Both the position numbers and the translations under genes were made by a program. Positions 47,395 through 54,804 of a stretch of DNA of 64,000 bases are shown one piece after another. Numbering within the stretch: position 1 is the stretch's first letter; each line of letters begins with the position of its first letter. The notes beneath the pieces were generated by a model. The model saw only the letters and a list, made by a program, of their open reading frames with translations, was not told the origin of the DNA and did not search any database. The DNA comes from Mesorhizobium liriopis (GTDB lineage Bacteria > Pseudomonadota > Alphaproteobacteria > Rhizobiales > Rhizobiaceae), in assembly GCF_024053505.1 (NCBI RefSeq), contig NZ_JAMXQS010000009.1, positions 186,001-250,000 of the forward strand, given 5' to 3'.

Positions 47395-48380
47395 GCTGCA
47401 TCTCCTTTCAGTTCGGAAAGCACGGCGGTGATCGTCCGCCTGGCGAGCTCGACCTTGAAGGCGTTGTCGCGCAAGGGGGCGGCATCCGTGAGTTCGGCTT
47501 CGGCCGCGGCGCGGAAATTCGCTTCCGTTGCCGGCTGGCCGCGCAGGGCGTCTTCCGCTTTCAGGGCACGCCACGGCTTATGGGCGACGCCACCGAGCGC
47601 GAGGCGGATGTCGCGCACGCTGCCGTCCTCGCTGAGATCGAGTGCAGCACCCACCGACACGAGCGCGAAGGCGTAGGAGGCACGGTCGCGCACCTTGCGG
47701 TAGGTGGAGCGCCTGGCAAAGGACAAAGCGGGGATCTCGACCGCCGTGATCAGCTCATGGGGCTGGAGCACGGTTTCGATATCGGGCCGTCCTTCGGGCA
47801 GGCGGTGAAGATCGGCGAGCGGGATCCGGCGCGTGCCGTTGGCGCCCTCGAGGTGCACGACCGCATCGAGTGCGACGAGCGCCACGCACATGTCGGAGGG
47901 ATGCGTGGCCACACAAGCCGGCGAGGCGCCGAGGATCGCGTGGATGCGGTTGAAGCCGTCCAGCGCATCGCAGCCGGCCCCCGGCTCGCGCTTGTTGCAG
48001 CGCGCGGCATCGTCGTAGAAATAGGCGCAGCGGGTGCGCTGGAGAATATTGCCCCCCACCGTCGCCATGTTGCGGATCTGGCCGCTGGCGCCTGCGAGGA
48101 TGGCACGTGCGAGGAGCGGGAAATCGCGGCGAACCGTGAGGTCGGATGCGAGCGCGGTGTTGGTCGCCGCCGCCCCGATCAGAAGCGAGCCGTCGGGGCG
48201 CGTTTCGATGGTGCGCGACAGGCCCGAGACGTCCACCAGACGCTCCGGTGTCTCGATGGTCTCGCGCATCAGATCGACGAGATTGGTGCCGCCGCCGAGA
48301 TATTTCGCGGAGGCGCTGTTTGAGGCCATGCGCACGGCATCCGGCGCGGTTGCCGCGCGTTCGTACTGGAACGGTGTCAT
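47391..48380 (-). CDS. paoB: FAD-binding subunit with 4Fe-4S insert, PaoB-like
   Basis: 329 residues. FAD-binding motif AKYLGGGTNLVDLMRE near 28-43 and a second AGASGQIRNMATVGGNILQRTRC. The segment Cys-Ala-Tyr-Phe ... RCNKREPGAGCDAL ... SPACVATHPSDMCVAL carries the extra cysteines that bind a 4Fe-4S cluster in PaoB, which plain xanthine dehydrogenase FAD subunits lack. It passes electrons between the Fe-S subunit and acceptor. Overlaps of 4 bp with both neighbours indicate a coupled operon. Confidence 0.88.
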   Translation of the reverse strand: MTPFQYERAATAPDAVRMASNSASAKYLGGGTNLVDLMRETIETPERLVDVSGLSRTIETRPDGSLLIGAAATNTALASDLTVRRDFPLLARAILAGASGQIRNMATVGGNILQRTRCAYFYDDAARCNKREPGAGCDALDGFNRIHAILGASPACVATHPSDMCVALVALDAVVHLEGANGTRRIPLADLHRLPEGRPDIETVLQPHELITAVEIPALSFARRSTYRKVRDRASYAFALVSVGAALDLSEDGSVRDIRLALGGVAHKPWRALKAEDALRGQPATEANFRAAAEAELTDAAPLRDNAFKVELARRTITAVLSELKGDAA

Positions 48381-48916
48381 GCCGCTTTCCTCGCCCCTGC
48401 GTCGCCCTTTTGCGAGCCATCCGCCGCGAAGGTCTCGGTGATGGCGTCGATGATGCCGTTATAGGCACCGCAGCGGCAGAGATTGCCGCTCATGCGCTCG
48501 CGCAATTCGTCGTGGCTGAGCGTCACCGTCTCATCGCCCAGATCGGCGGTCACCACGCTCGGCACGCCGCGCGCGGCTTCGCCCGCCATGCCGATCGCCG
48601 AACAAAGCTGGCCCGGCGTGCAGTAGCCGCACTGGAAGCCGTCATGCTCGACAAAGGCCTGCTGAAGCGGGTGCAGGCTGCCGGTCTGGCCCAGGCCCTC
48701 GACCGTTGTGATCGCGCGACCCTGATATTGCACGGCAAGCGCCAGGCAGCTGTTGATGCGCTCGCCATCGACCAGAACCGTGCAGGCGCCGCAGGCACCC
48801 TGATTGCAGCCCTTTTTCGAGCCCGTGAGCCCGAGATGGTCGCGCAAAAGATCGAGCAGCGACGTTCGCGGGTCGAACTCGGCCTCGACTGGTTTGTCGT
48901 TGATGGTGAAGCGCAT
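48377..48916 (-). CDS. paoA: 2Fe-2S subunit, PaoA-like
   Basis: 179 residues. Two 2Fe-2S domains: plant-type cluster GCNQGACGACTVLVDG (Cys about 37-45) and the helical second cluster FQCGYCTPGQLCSA with SGNLCRCGAYNGI. The N-terminus starts directly with MRFTINDKPVEAEFDP, so there is no Tat leader, unlike E. coli PaoA. It is first of the three-gene operon; the divergent neighbour is the RuBisCO-like gene, 217 bp away. Confidence 0.9.
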   Translation of the reverse strand: MRFTINDKPVEAEFDPRTSLLDLLRDHLGLTGSKKGCNQGACGACTVLVDGERINSCLALAVQYQGRAITTVEGLGQTGSLHPLQQAFVEHDGFQCGYCTPGQLCSAIGMAGEAARGVPSVVTADLGDETVTLSHDELRERMSGNLCRCGAYNGIIDAITETFAADGSQKGDAGARKAA

Positions 48917-49133
48917 CGGTCCTCCGGCATGGGAGAGGCAAGACGAGCGCCAAGGAGCATGATCCCCGTTGGCGTCGGCTTACGAGGGACATCAGCGAAA
49001 CGATTTAGAGCAACATTTGATAAGGGCCAGAGGGAACGCATGACGCCTGCGTGAGGGCGCGCCTTGCGTCGGTGAAGTGGTCGTTATACCAGTGCGGTCG
49101 TTCTTCCCGTCCCCACAGCAAGGTCGCGTTTTC

Positions 49134-50384
49134 ATGATCGAACTGACTTACCTGATCGAAACGCCAGGCAGCGTCGAGAAGATGGCGGCCAAGATCGCCA
49201 GCGATCAGTCCACCGGGACCTTCGTGGCGCTGGCCGCCGAAACGGACGAGCTGAAGGCGCGGGCTGCGGCGCGGGTGCTGAGTATAGAGACGCTGGAACC
49301 GGTCGAACGCCCCTCATGGCCGGAAAGCGAAGACGGGCCGTTCAACCGGGCGCTCGTGACGATCGGCTTTCCGTTCGACGCGGTCGGCACCGATCTGTCC
49401 GCACTCATGACCATCGCCATTGGCGGGACCTTCGCGATCAAGGGGCTGACGGGATTGCGGGTGGTCGGCATGAAGCTGCCGGAAGAGTTCCGGGGCGCCT
49501 ATCCCGGGCCGCTTTATGGGGTGGAAGGCAGCCGCAGGCTGACGGGTGTCGAGGGGCGGCCGATCATCGGCACGATCGTGAAGCCGGCGCTGGGCCTCCT
49601 GCCGCATGAGACGGCGGAACTGGTGGGCGAGTTGATCTCGTCGGGCGTCGATTTCGTGAAGGACGACGAAAAACTGATGAGCCCGCGCTATTCGCCGCTC
49701 GAAGAGCGGGTGAAGGCCATCATGCCGCGGGTGCTCGACCATGAGCAGAAGACGGGAAAGAAGGTGATGGTCGCCTTCAACATCTCCCATGTCGATCCCG
49801 ACCAGATGATGCGCAACCACGATATCGTCCTGGCTCACGGCGGCAATGCCGCGGTGGTCAATATCGCCTCCGTCGGCATGGGCGGCATGGCGTTTTTGCG
49901 CAAGCGCAACCAGCTCTGCATCCATGCGCATCGCAATGGCTGGGACGTGCTGACGCGCCATCCCGGGATCGGCTTCGACTTCGCCGTCTGGCAGCAGTTC
50001 TGGCGGCTGTTGGGCGTCGATCAGTTCCAGATCAACGGCATCAAGATTAAGTACTGGGAGCCCGACGAGAGCTTCGTGCGCTCGTTCGAAGCCATCACCA
50101 CGCCGATCTTCGAACCAGCCGACCGCGCACTTCCCGTGGTCTGCTCGGGCCAGTGGGGCGGGCAGGCACCGGAAACCTATCAGCGCACGGGCCGCACCGT
50201 GGACCTTCTGTATCTCTGCGGCGGCGGCATCGTCAGCCATCCGGGCGGACCGGCGGCGGGCGTCGTCGCGGTGCAGCAGGCTTGGGAGGCGGCGGTTACG
50301 GATATTCCGCTCGAGGAGTTCGCAAAGAGCCATCCCGAACTCAAGCAGTCTCTGGAGAAATTCGGCGATGGCAAGGCTGCATAA
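49134..50384 (+). CDS. RuBisCO-like protein (form IV)
   Basis: 416 residues from ATG 49134. The large-subunit fold is clear: GTIVKPALGLLP (Lys150, equivalent of RuBisCO Lys175), SGVDFVKDDE (Lys176, Asp178, Glu179, the metal-carbamate triad), HAHRNGW (Arg295 equivalent) and CSGQWGG plus LCGGGIVSHPGG (phosphate loops). But the KPK second Lys is Ala, the His327 region reads DQFQING and loop 6 is replaced by IKIKYWEPDES, so true carboxylase activity is unlikely. Enolase-type or decarboxylase-type chemistry, as in 3-oxo-isoapionate-4-phosphate transcarboxylase/hydrolase relatives, is more likely. No kinase partner is nearby. Confidence 0.9.
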   Translation: MIELTYLIETPGSVEKMAAKIASDQSTGTFVALAAETDELKARAAARVLSIETLEPVERPSWPESEDGPFNRALVTIGFPFDAVGTDLSALMTIAIGGTFAIKGLTGLRVVGMKLPEEFRGAYPGPLYGVEGSRRLTGVEGRPIIGTIVKPALGLLPHETAELVGELISSGVDFVKDDEKLMSPRYSPLEERVKAIMPRVLDHEQKTGKKVMVAFNISHVDPDQMMRNHDIVLAHGGNAAVVNIASVGMGGMAFLRKRNQLCIHAHRNGWDVLTRHPGIGFDFAVWQQFWRLLGVDQFQINGIKIKYWEPDESFVRSFEAITTPIFEPADRALPVVCSGQWGGQAPETYQRTGRTVDLLYLCGGGIVSHPGGPAAGVVAVQQAWEAAVTDIPLEEFAKSHPELKQSLEKFGDGKAA

Positions 50385-50497
50385 AGCCTCTCCAAAAACT
50401 AACAAATGAGAGAGTCAAAACTTTTCGGTGAGCAGGCAACTTTGATGACCCGATCGCGTCATCTTAGCAATTGTTGAGTTCTCCGGAGTAACCTCCC

Positions 50498-52168
50498 TTG
50501 CCAAGCATCGCCCCCCTGCCGACAATCGCCGTTGTCGGGTCAGGACCCACGGCTCTCTATACGCTTTCGGCCTTACAGAAGGCGAGGACGCCGCTCGACA
50601 TCACCGTGTTCGAGGCGCTGGACGAGGCCGGGCGGGGGTCGCCTTATGCCCCTTCCATCAACAACAAGGTGATGCTGTCCAACATCGCCAGCATCGAAAT
50701 CCCACCTGTGCTCGACACGATGGTGGGCTGGCTCGAAACGCGGACGGACAAGGAGCTCGCCGCCATCGGGCTCGAGCGGAGTGAAATCGACGAGCGGGAA
50801 TATTATCCGCGCCTGATTCTCGGCACCTATCTCAAGGCCCAGTTCGACGGGCTGATCACCGCCCTTCAGGCGGACGGTCACACCGTGCGTGTCGAGACAG
50901 GTGCCCGGGTGACGGATGCCGCGCTCCTGTTCGAGAAGATCAGGCTGACGGTGGAACGGACGGATGGTGCCGCTTCTTCCCGCCTGTTCGACCATGCCGT
51001 GCTCGCCACCGGTCATAGCTGGCCGGACCGCACGGAGATCAAGCCGGGTTATTTCACCTCGCCCTGGCCGGCCTCTGCGCTCAACGGCATTCGCAATTGT
51101 TCGCTCGGGATTCGCGGCACCTCGCTCAGCGCCATCGATGCGCTGATGACGGTGGCGACCAACCATGGTGCATTCGTCGAACAGGATGGCGGTGGCTTGC
51201 GCTACGAGCCAGAGCCCGGCACCGAAGGGTTCAAGGCCACGATCATGTCGCGCAAGGGGCTGATCCCCGAGGCCGACTTCTTCTACCACCTGCCGTTCCA
51301 CCCGCTTTCAATCTGCACGGAAGAGGCGATGGAAGCGCTGGTGGAGTCCGGGCGGACCGATCTGCTCGAGGCCGTCTATGAGCTGTTCGCGCGTGAGCTC
51401 GCGCGGGCCGACCCGGATTATGCGGCGCGGATCGGGCTTGAAGAGCTGAACGTCGATACGTTCGCCGAGGCCTATTTCGCGGAGCGGCAGCGTCAGGACC
51501 CGTTCGATTATGCGCGGGCCAATCTGGCGGAGGCCAAGGGGAATGCGGCCAACCACTACGCCGTGCCGTGGCGCTATGCGATCCTGCGCATGCATGAGGT
51601 GATCGCGCTGGTCGTGCCGCATTTCAGCGTGGCCGATCTCGAGCGCTTCCATCGCTCGTTCAAGGCCATCTTCGTGGACGACTATGCCTCGGTGCCGCAT
51701 GAGTCGATCGAGCGCCTGCTGGCGCTGCACGAGGCGGGCAAGCTGAGCATTCTGAAGCTCGGCGAGGATTACGATCTCGACGCGGAAGGGCCGGAGCCGG
51801 GCGCGGTTCTGATGCTCGACGGCAAGCTGATCCATTACCCCGCTTTCGTGGAAGCGCGGGGACAGGAAAGCCTGTCGGCCGACGATATTCCGTTCCCGAC
51901 GCTGCTGCGCCAGGGTGTGGTGCGCAAGTCGGCGGGCGGGCGTGGCATCGCGCTGGACGACAGCTACCGCCTGAGCTTCACGCGACCGCTCCGCCGCGAG
52001 ATCTACTGCCTGTCGCTGCCTTTCCTGCTTTACCGCCACCCCTTCGCGCAGGGCATCACGAGTTCGCACGAACTCGGCGAATGCGTGGGCGCGGCGATTC
52101 TGGAAACGATCGAGAAGAGTGTCCGGGCGGATGTAGCGGCTTCCGAGAGAGAAGAGCTCGCCGCTTAA
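50498..52168 (+). CDS. FAD/NAD(P)-binding protein (NAD_binding_9 family)
   Basis: 556 residues from TTG 50498, after CCGGAG. N-terminal dinucleotide fold VVGSGPTALYTLSAL and a later GRGSPYAPSINNKVMLSNIASI block typical of the HI0933/YdhS-like FAD/NAD(P)-binding family. The middle region has TGHSWPDRT. The C-terminus is acidic and helical. The reaction is unknown. It lies 113 bp after the RuBisCO-like gene on the same strand with no terminator seen, so it is possibly cotranscribed; that link is inference. Confidence 0.78.
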   Translation: MPSIAPLPTIAVVGSGPTALYTLSALQKARTPLDITVFEALDEAGRGSPYAPSINNKVMLSNIASIEIPPVLDTMVGWLETRTDKELAAIGLERSEIDEREYYPRLILGTYLKAQFDGLITALQADGHTVRVETGARVTDAALLFEKIRLTVERTDGAASSRLFDHAVLATGHSWPDRTEIKPGYFTSPWPASALNGIRNCSLGIRGTSLSAIDALMTVATNHGAFVEQDGGGLRYEPEPGTEGFKATIMSRKGLIPEADFFYHLPFHPLSICTEEAMEALVESGRTDLLEAVYELFARELARADPDYAARIGLEELNVDTFAEAYFAERQRQDPFDYARANLAEAKGNAANHYAVPWRYAILRMHEVIALVVPHFSVADLERFHRSFKAIFVDDYASVPHESIERLLALHEAGKLSILKLGEDYDLDAEGPEPGAVLMLDGKLIHYPAFVEARGQESLSADDIPFPTLLRQGVVRKSAGGRGIALDDSYRLSFTRPLRREIYCLSLPFLLYRHPFAQGITSSHELGECVGAAILETIEKSVRADVAASEREELAA

Positions 52169-52578
52169 GTGTTGGCGGCGAGTGTCTCGCTCAGCCCGCT
52201 GAAGAGCTTCCGGTAGGCTTCGAGCGCGAGCGGTTCGAGTTCGGCCGCCACTTGTGGCAAAAACCATTCGAGTGCCGTGTGCTCGTGATTGGTAGGACGC
52301 GGCTCGCCGCCTGCCCAGCGGTCCACACGGAAGATGCGGTAGGGCTCGGTTTCGCTGACGGCGTAGTCGGTGAGAATGGAATAATCGAGGGGCACGACGC
52401 CGATCTCTTCCAGCGTCTCGCGCAGAAGAGCGGCTTCGAACGTCTCGCCGTCCTCGACATGGCCGCCGGGCATGTCCCAGCAGTCCGGCCATGTCTTTTT
52501 GCTTTGGCTGCGCCGGCCCAAGAGAACCTTGCCGTCGCGAACCAGAAGCGCGCCGACGATGGGCTTTGCATTCGCCAT
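52165..52578 (-). CDS. Nudix hydrolase
   Basis: 137 residues from ATG 52578. Full Nudix box GHVEDGETFEAALLRETLEEIGV (split here as GHVEDGETFEA and RETLEEIGV). It resembles MutT-like nucleotide hydrolases: LLGRRSQSKKTWPDCWDMPGG. Cytosolic. Its 3' end overlaps the FAD-protein stop by a few bases in the convergent orientation. The substrate is unknown. Confidence 0.88.
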   Translation of the reverse strand: MANAKPIVGALLVRDGKVLLGRRSQSKKTWPDCWDMPGGHVEDGETFEAALLRETLEEIGVVPLDYSILTDYAVSETEPYRIFRVDRWAGGEPRPTNHEHTALEWFLPQVAAELEPLALEAYRKLFSGLSETLAANT

Positions 52579-52674
52579 GATCTTCCGGTCCCCGCTGTTT
52601 CCGCTCGGGCAATCTAGAGCCGTCGCGGAAAGGATGTAGGTGCCGGCTCGCAACAGCGTGTGTGCGTTTTGGGG

Positions 52675-52699
52675 AACGCCCGAGCACCGTCCCCGTTCG
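52675..52699 (+). promoter_or_regulatory. Candidate EcfG/RpoE2-type promoter of the PfpI gene (exact consensus)
   Basis: GGAAC at 52675-52679, 16-nt spacer, CGTT at 52696-52699, an exact match to the known consensus. It ends 66 bp before the ATG at 52766. Confidence 0.6.
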
Positions 52700-52765
52700 C
52701 ACATCGAGCGGCCGGGCTGTGGTTCGGCCTGCGATGTTTGATCTGATTTCGAAAGGACCGATACC

Positions 52766-53338
52766 ATGAAGCTTCAAGGCAAGAAGATCGCCATCCTGAT
52801 CGCCCCGCGCGGCACGGAAGAGCCGGAATTCGTGAAGCCCAAGCAGGCCGTCGAGGCCGAAGGCGCGGAAGTCACCGTGATCGGGCTGAAGGCCGGCGAA
52901 GCGCAGGCGGTGAACAACGATCTCGACCCGGGCGGTTCATACACGGTCGACAAGACCGTCGATCAGGTATCACCATCCGATTTCGACGGGCTCGTGGTGC
53001 CGGGCGGCTCGGTGGGCGCCGACAAACTGCGCGCCGACGAGAAGGCCGTCGCCTTCGTGCGTGGCTTCTTCGAACAGGCAAAGCCTGTCGGCGTGATCTG
53101 CCACGGACCCTGGACACTGGTCGAGGCCGATGTGCTCGAAGGGCGCACCGTCACCTCGTTCCCTTCGATCAAGACCGACATCGAAAATGCCGGCGGGACT
53201 TGGGTGGACAAGGAAGTGGTCGTGGACAAGGGGCTCGTCACCAGCCGCAAGCCCGACGACCTGCCGGCCTTCTGCGCCAAGATCGTGGAAGAGTTCGCCG
53301 AAGGCAAGCACCCCGAACAGGCGCGCAGTGCCGCGTGA
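52766..53338 (+). CDS. PfpI/DJ-1-family protein
   Basis: 190 residues. The nucleophile elbow is GVICHGPW (Cys near 113), preceded by FDGLVVPGG (Glu/Gly loop) and followed by SFPSIKTDIENAGGTWVDKEV, the PfpI pattern. Such proteins act as glyoxalase- or deglycase-like stress enzymes or as general-stress proteins (YraA/GSP18); the true substrate here is unknown. It is a single-gene unit with an exact general-stress promoter match upstream and a strong terminator at 53354. Confidence 0.92.
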   Translation: MKLQGKKIAILIAPRGTEEPEFVKPKQAVEAEGAEVTVIGLKAGEAQAVNNDLDPGGSYTVDKTVDQVSPSDFDGLVVPGGSVGADKLRADEKAVAFVRGFFEQAKPVGVICHGPWTLVEADVLEGRTVTSFPSIKTDIENAGGTWVDKEVVVDKGLVTSRKPDDLPAFCAKIVEEFAEGKHPEQARSAA

Positions 53339-53353
53339 TCGGCCGCTGAGCTA

Positions 53354-53395
53354 AAACCGGCGCGATGATCCAGGGGCGTCGCGCCGGTTTCTGTT
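53354..53395 (+). terminator. Terminator of the PfpI gene
   Basis: Perfect 12-bp stem AAACCGGCGCGA (53354-53365), 13-nt loop, TCGCGCCGGTTT (53379-53390), then CTGTT. It lies between convergent PfpI and DUF3175 genes. Confidence 0.85.
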
Positions 53396-53423
53396 TGGAG
53401 AGTGGCGGTTCAGGCGGGTCCGT

Positions 53424-53714
53424 TCAATCATCCTGCCGCGGTCGCCCGAAGAGGCCGCGCAACTCGTCCTTGGCATCTTCCAGAACTGACTTCTGCTTTG
53501 CCGGCAGGTTCTTGCCCGCGCGGTTGATGTAGAAGTTCAGCATCGACATCGCCGACTGGAACGGTTCCGCCTTGCGGCGGTGGCTGTGCTCGGCGGAAGC
53601 TTTCAGCGATTTCGCGATCTCTTTCGGGTCATGGGACTCGAAGATGTGGTCTTCGAGGTCCATTGCGTCGCTGTGCTCGGAAACATCGGCCGACCATTTT
53701 TCCTTTTCCGCCAT
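53424..53714 (-). CDS. DUF3175 small protein
   Basis: 96 residues from ATG 53714, with GGAGGAA 6-8 bp upstream; the frame is open further but that overlaps eryC. The text WSADVSEHSDAMDLEDHIFESHDPKEIAKSLKASAEHSHRRK and YINRAGKNLPAKQKSVLEDAKDEL (taken in parts) fits DUF3175, a short charged cytosolic family of unknown function often seen with stress genes. A general-stress promoter candidate lies 28 bp upstream. Confidence 0.85.
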   Translation of the reverse strand: MAEKEKWSADVSEHSDAMDLEDHIFESHDPKEIAKSLKASAEHSHRRKAEPFQSAMSMLNFYINRAGKNLPAKQKSVLEDAKDELRGLFGRPRQDD

Positions 53715-53741
53715 GGCGAATTCCTCCGGGTGATCGGAGGC

Positions 53742-53766
53742 AATCGGTAAAGGCTGGTCGAGTTCC
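53742..53766 (-). promoter_or_regulatory. Candidate EcfG/RpoE2-type promoter of the DUF3175 gene
   Basis: On the minus strand GGAAC (53766-53762), 16-nt spacer, GATT (53745-53742), one mismatch from CGTT. It lies between eryC and the DUF3175 gene. Confidence 0.5.
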
Positions 53767-53782
53767 CGGGGCGCGGGAAACG

Positions 53783-54715
53783 TCAGATCTTCAGGTCGCT
53801 CGCGCCCGTGTCGATGAAGGGCGCCCAGAAGGCGATGCTTTCGGCAATGGCGGGGATCACGCGGCGGTCGTCGGGCTCGCGTTCCTTGAAGGAGAGCTCG
53901 AGGCAGATCTCGTTGTCTTGCGCGCCGCCTTTGGCAAAGGCTGCCAGCAGCTTCTCGGGCTGGATGCGGCCCGTCGCGTTGTGCTCGGCGGTGAAGGGGC
54001 GGTGGCCGCTCTTGTCCATCTTGCTCTGCTTGATATGGATGATCGGCGAGACTTTCGGCACCGCTCGCGCCCAGGCGTAAGGGTCGGTGTCGTCCGGGTC
54101 GGGCGACGACACGTCGCCATGGTCGATGTCGGCCATCATCCAGAAGGGAATGGCGAAAGGCGCGGCACTCAGGCGGTCCTGCAGCGCCATGCATTCCTTG
54201 ATCGTGTGGCCGAACTCGCGGCCGACCGACATGGGTTCCCAGAAGATCGATGTGAGGCCCGCTGCCTTGCCGTGCTCGGCGACTTCGGCCCAGCAGTCGA
54301 TGGCGATCTGGATGAGCTCTTCGCGGCGGGCCGGGTCGTCATAGTCGGCAAAGGTGAAGATCGCGAACTGCGTGCCGACGCTGGTGCCGCCGAGATCGGC
54401 GGTGACGTCGGCGAAAGTCTTGAACCAGTCCACATAGTAGCGGCGCACATCGCGGTCGGGATGGCCAAAATGGTTGAGGCGCCCATAGGGCCCGGTCATG
54501 CCGGATGTGACACGCACGCCGGTGCGCCGAAGCGCGGCATCCATCTGGCGCGTGAGACGGCGGATGACGGGCGGGGCCCACGAAGGGTTGATGAATTCGT
54601 GGGTGAGCTGAAGGTCACGGATGCGAAGATCGCGGGCGACGGTGGTGATGAGATCGTCGGGGTCGGCGAAGCGGTTGACGAGGGGGTTGGTGTTCAGGGA
54701 GAGGGAAAGGGGCAT
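53783..54715 (-). CDS. eryC: Tetrulose-4-phosphate isomerase/racemase EryC
   Basis: 310 residues. Sugar phosphate isomerase/epimerase TIM barrel of the xylose-isomerase-like class: LSLNTNPLVNRFADPDDLI at the start, SIFWEPMSVGREFGHT (Glu metal ligand near 172), MMADIDHGDVSS (Asp/His ligands near 213) and IHIKQSKMDKSGH. In Brucella EryC interconverts L- and D-3-tetrulose-4-phosphate. Here it is the last gene of the eryD-A-B-C group. The gap to eryB holds a palindromic repeat. Confidence 0.88.
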   Translation of the reverse strand: MPLSLSLNTNPLVNRFADPDDLITTVARDLRIRDLQLTHEFINPSWAPPVIRRLTRQMDAALRRTGVRVTSGMTGPYGRLNHFGHPDRDVRRYYVDWFKTFADVTADLGGTSVGTQFAIFTFADYDDPARREELIQIAIDCWAEVAEHGKAAGLTSIFWEPMSVGREFGHTIKECMALQDRLSAAPFAIPFWMMADIDHGDVSSPDPDDTDPYAWARAVPKVSPIIHIKQSKMDKSGHRPFTAEHNATGRIQPEKLLAAFAKGGAQDNEICLELSFKEREPDDRRVIPAIAESIAFWAPFIDTGASDLKI

Positions 54716-54763
54716 GGGCTTTGGGCTTCGGGACGTTTGAAGAAGGAATGAGGCGGTGACGAC

Positions 54764-54786
54764 CCCCTCCCCACAAGGGGGAGGGG
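54764..54786. repeat. Intergenic palindrome between eryB and eryC
   Basis: CCCCTCCCC (54764-54772), loop ACAAG, GGGGAGGGG (54778-54786). This sequence is like the short repeated palindromes widespread in intergenic DNA of Hyphomicrobiales. It lies within the 89-bp gap of the ery operon and could tune message stability between eryB and eryC. Confidence 0.65.
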
Positions 54787-54804
54787 AGCTGCTACGTCAC
54801 GAAC

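Noticed and set aside
49134-50384. True carbon-fixing RuBisCO
   Set aside because: The second Lys of the KPK motif, the His327 equivalent and loop 6 are not conserved, and there is no small subunit, phosphoribulokinase or CbbR gene nearby.
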